From JACJYM01 sp965230495 (GTDB lineage: Bacteria > Bacteroidota > Bacteroidia > Chitinophagales > Saprospiraceae), in NCBI GenBank assembly GCA_965230495.1, contig OZ246004.1, positions 1,922,001 through 1,986,000 on the forward strand: a stretch of 64,000 bases of DNA, written 5' to 3'. The notes under the pieces are model-generated. The model was given only the letters and a program-made list of their open reading frames with translations. It made no database searches and was not told where the DNA came from. Positions 61,122-64,000 of this stretch are shown piece after piece. The translations under genes and the position numbers were made by a program. Each line of letters opens with the position of its first letter. Positions within the stretch are counted from its first letter, which is position 1.

Positions 61122-63752
61122 TTACTTCATTCCTTTCAGCCTATTTAACTCTTCGGTAAGAATTTTCACCCTTTCTTGCCCATCGACTAATTTTTTACGT
61201 TCATTTTCGACCACTTTTTCAGGAGCATTGTTAACAAATCTTTCATTTCCGAGTTTACCCATTACTGATCTAACAAACCCCTCCTGATATTTTAGCTCTT
61301 TCTCAACTCTTTCTATTTCTGCGTCCACATCAATTTTTTGATCAAAATGAACGAAAAATTTATCAGTACCACTCACAAAACCTACACCGTTTGATATTTG
61401 TTCGCCAGTAATTTCAACAATATCAAGAAAGGCCATGTTTTTCAAAATTCCGATTATGGCATCATTGTTTAGAAGTTTTTCCACTTTCTCAGAAGGATTA
61501 ACATACAGTTTCAACAACTCCTTCATCTTTAATCCGTTCTTAGATCTTACTTCTCTAATTTTAGAAATAACATCTTTAACCGTATCCATTTTGGACACTA
61601 TTTCATTATCAAAATTACGAGATCGAGGAAATTCCTGTATCATACAGTCATTTCCGTTTTCCCGCTTCGAAAGTTGATGCCATATTTCTTCAGTAATAAA
61701 TGGCATAAATGGGTGTAATAGCCTAACAATTCTTTCAAATAATTCTATACTTTGTTCATAAGTAATTTTAGAAATTTCAGCTCCATTAGGTTTAATCATT
61801 TCTAGATACCATGAGCAGAAGTCATTCCATACATAAGAATATATCGTAATCAAGGCCTCTGATAATCTATACTCCTCAAAATTTCGTTCTACTTCTTGTA
61901 ATACTTTATGAAACTTATTATCCAACCAATTAAAAGCTAATTCATCAGATTTTTCTTGAACAATATCTTTCGGTTTCCACCCCTTTATAAGCCTTAAAGC
62001 ATTCCATATTTTGTTAGAAAAATTCCTTCCTTGTTCGACAAGTTTTTCATCAAACAGTAGATCCCCTCCTGCCGGGCTACAACTCAACATCCCAAACCTA
62101 ACTCCATCTGCACCAAAATCTTCAATCAGTTTAAGGGCATCAGGACTATTACCTAACTGTTTACTCATTTTCCTTCGCTGCTTATCCCTTACCATCCCTG
62201 TAAAATAAACTTGATTAAAGGGTTTTTCTCCTCTCCACTCAAATCCAGCCATTATCATCCTAGCTACCCAGAGGTATATAATATCCCAACCTGTTACTAA
62301 AACGGAAGTAGGATAGTAATATTTAATCTCTTCCTCAGTATTGAAACCGTCAAACAGACTTATGGGCCATAACCATGAAGAAAACCAAGTGTCCAGAGCA
62401 TCCTCATCTCTCTTTAAATCTTCCATTTTGAGAGACTCGTTATTTAATTTTTTTCTGGCTTCTGCTAAAGCTTCTTCCCCTGTTTCTGCTACAAAAACAT
62501 GATCGTCCAGATACCATGCCGGAACCTGATGGCCCCACCACAATTGTCTACTGATGCACCAATCCCTTACATTAGCCACCCAGTGATGGTACAGATTCTT
62601 CTGATTCTTGGGGAAAAACTCAACATCGTCACTAACAACCGCATCCAATGCTGGTTTAGCCAACGACTTCATATCTACGTACCATTGTAATGATAATCTA
62701 GGTTCAATTATCGCATTTGTCCTTTCCGATCGTCCTACATTGTTCTTGTATTTCTCAGTATCAACAAGATGACCTTTCTCTTCAAGATCCTTTGATATTA
62801 ATTTTCTTACTTCAAACCTATCCCTACCTACAAAAAGTTGAGCTGCTTCACTCATCTTTCCATTGTCCTCTAGCACATCTATTAGTTCTAAATTGTGCCT
62901 TTTTCCTATCTCGTAGTCATTAACGTCATGTGCTGGGGTCACTTTTAATGCTCCTGTACCGAATTCTTTATCTACATAATCATCAAAAATGATCGGAATA
63001 CTTCTTTCTACTAACGGCACCAAAGCCCTCTTTCCTTTCAGATTTGCATACCTTTCGTCATCAGGATGAACCGCTATAGCAGTATCTCCTAATATAGTTT
63101 CTGGCCTTGTGGTTGCAATTGTAATATACCTATCTTCTCCTTCTATTTTATACCTTACATGATAAAGTTTAGATTGTTCCTCTTTATATATCACCTCTTC
63201 ATTGGATAATACTGTTAGAGCCTGAGGATCCCAATTAACCATTCTGTAATCTCTATATAGCCTACCTTTTCTGTATAAATCTACAAAAGCCTTAATTACT
63301 GCTTCAGATCTAACTTCATCCATTGTAAATCCAGTCCGATCCCAATCACATGAAGCTCCGAGCTTTCTAAGTTGTTGTAATATTATACCCCCGTACTTTT
63401 CTTTCCACTCCCAAGCATGTTTTAAGAATTCATCTCTTGTCAAATCGGACTTCTTAATTCCTTTTTCTCTAAGCATCTTGACCACCTTCGCTTCTGTAGC
63501 GATACTTGCATGATCAGTACCGGGAACCCAACAGGCATTCTTACCTTCCATTCTTGCCTTTCGAATAAGCACGTCCTGAATTGTATTATTTAACATATGC
63601 CCCATATGCAGCACTCCTGTCACATTAGGTGGTGGAATGACTATTGTAAAGGGTTCTTTGTCATTTGGTTTAGAACTAAAATAACCGTTTTCTTCCCAGT
63701 AGGAGTACCATTTACTTTCTACTTCATTAGGTTTATACCTTGTTTCAATCAT
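61122..63752 (-). CDS. valS: Valyl-tRNA synthetase
   Basis: 876 residues. The class I HIGH motif is PPNVTGVLHMGHMLNN at ~40; the KMSKS-type motif is RKMSKQLGNS near residue 540. The editing domain (TTRPETILGDTAIAVHPDD), anticodon-binding region and C-terminal coiled coil (VEKELKYQEGFVRSV) are all present. It charges tRNA-Val. It lies 7 bases after a histidine phosphatase gene on the same strand. Confidence 0.97.
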   Translation of the reverse strand: MIETRYKPNEVESKWYSYWEENGYFSSKPNDKEPFTIVIPPPNVTGVLHMGHMLNNTIQDVLIRKARMEGKNACWVPGTDHASIATEAKVVKMLREKGIKKSDLTRDEFLKHAWEWKEKYGGIILQQLRKLGASCDWDRTGFTMDEVRSEAVIKAFVDLYRKGRLYRDYRMVNWDPQALTVLSNEEVIYKEEQSKLYHVRYKIEGEDRYITIATTRPETILGDTAIAVHPDDERYANLKGKRALVPLVERSIPIIFDDYVDKEFGTGALKVTPAHDVNDYEIGKRHNLELIDVLEDNGKMSEAAQLFVGRDRFEVRKLISKDLEEKGHLVDTEKYKNNVGRSERTNAIIEPRLSLQWYVDMKSLAKPALDAVVSDDVEFFPKNQKNLYHHWVANVRDWCISRQLWWGHQVPAWYLDDHVFVAETGEEALAEARKKLNNESLKMEDLKRDEDALDTWFSSWLWPISLFDGFNTEEEIKYYYPTSVLVTGWDIIYLWVARMIMAGFEWRGEKPFNQVYFTGMVRDKQRRKMSKQLGNSPDALKLIEDFGADGVRFGMLSCSPAGGDLLFDEKLVEQGRNFSNKIWNALRLIKGWKPKDIVQEKSDELAFNWLDNKFHKVLQEVERNFEEYRLSEALITIYSYVWNDFCSWYLEMIKPNGAEISKITYEQSIELFERIVRLLHPFMPFITEEIWHQLSKRENGNDCMIQEFPRSRNFDNEIVSKMDTVKDVISKIREVRSKNGLKMKELLKLYVNPSEKVEKLLNNDAIIGILKNMAFLDIVEITGEQISNGVGFVSGTDKFFVHFDQKIDVDAEIERVEKELKYQEGFVRSVMGKLGNERFVNNAPEKVVENERKKLVDGQERVKILTEELNRLKGMK

Positions 63753-63759
63753 CTTCTAA

Positions 63760-64000
63760 CTAATATTTTAATTTATATACCTGAGATATTGAGTCTTTTT
63801 GGCTAATAACATAAATATTATCATATTCACTTTCGTCAATAGCCTTTGGAAAATATTGAGACCCCAATATAACATTTGCGGTAGCCGGAATGGTATTTGA
63901 ATGTCCTATTATGACACCCCGTTGTTGCCCCGAACTCTTAATCCCTTCAACCAGTTCTTTAAGTTTGTTCGCTTTATAGATTTTCATTGGCATTCCTTTC
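63760..64000 (-). CDS. Histidine phosphatase (phosphoglycerate mutase-like), C-terminal part (partial at window edge)
   Basis: About 80 residues remain in the window; the frame is open to the edge, so the gene starts beyond it. The visible GVIIGHSNTIPATANVILG block is the second histidine motif of the histidine phosphatase superfamily; the first RHG motif must lie upstream. The substrate cannot be judged. It precedes valS by 7 bases, probably in one transcript. Confidence 0.75.
   Translation of the reverse strand, partial: KGMPMKIYKANKLKELVEGIKSSGQQRGVIIGHSNTIPATANVILGSQYFPKAIDESEYDNIYVISQKDSISQVYKLKY

Overview
The window is AT-rich chromosomal DNA of a Bacteroidota bacterium. The evidence is two SusC/SusD pairs, two proteins ending in type IX secretion (T9SS) sorting domains, promoter elements of the TAnnTTTG type, a LytS/LytTR pair, and the gene order tRNA-Thr/Tyr/Gly/Thr, tuf, tRNA-Trp, secE, nusG, rplKAJL, rpoBC. 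The 1388-residue cysteine-rich secreted protein with a dockerin-like segment resembles proteins common in Saprospiria-type bacteria. That placement is inference. Most genes lie on the minus strand; the exceptions are the edge SulP gene, the TolB/TPR plus cyclase pair, and the thioredoxin-hutI pair.

Bases 1-8,100: the 3' part of a SulP-type transporter whose usual STAS domain appears replaced by an NTF2-like domain; its terminator; a decayed gene at about 1124-1482; a minus operon of a HerA/YjgR-like ATPase, purM and acpH; then, divergently, a membrane-anchored TolB-like/TPR protein coupled to a cyclase-family hydrolase. The only gap over 300 bases is 952-1503. It holds the terminator and the decayed gene, and I see nothing else in it.

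Bases 8,100-21,600: a compact GH3-family ligase / NhaC antiporter / PLP lyase unit; a prohibitin-like SPFH gene behind a strong bidirectional terminator; an overlapping trio of a T9SS cargo, a PAQR/hemolysin III membrane protein and a family-9 glycosyltransferase; then fabH, efp, accB, accC and an ABC exporter, the fatty-acid initiation cluster.

Bases 21,800-32,000: a thioredoxin-SPOR fusion with hutI on the plus strand; a LytS/LytTR two-component pair; TfoX-like and SRPBCC small proteins; an unrecognised 252-residue protein; and the giant T9SS cargo.

Bases 32,100-46,800: the transcription/translation core: rpoC, rpoB, rplL, rplJ, rplA, rplK, nusG, secE, tRNA-Trp, tuf, four more tRNAs, hpf and a XerC/D-type recombinase. 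Bases 46,800-57,200: two tandem glycan/nutrient uptake loci (SusC-SusD, and SusC-SusD-lipoprotein), each closed by a terminator. Bases 57,400-64,000: a YfcE-like phosphoesterase, an MDR-family oxidoreductase, a small secreted protein, a TraB/GumN protein, an Lrp/AsnC regulator with a palindrome upstream, valS, and the C-terminal end of a histidine phosphatase.

I saw no CRISPR array, rRNA, intact insertion sequence or prophage. Nothing here is a clear new defence or biosynthetic system. The most unusual items are the SulP-NTF2 and thioredoxin-SPOR fusions, the GH3-NhaC-PLP operon, the non-ATG start region of the ABC exporter, and the repeat architecture of the giant secreted protein.
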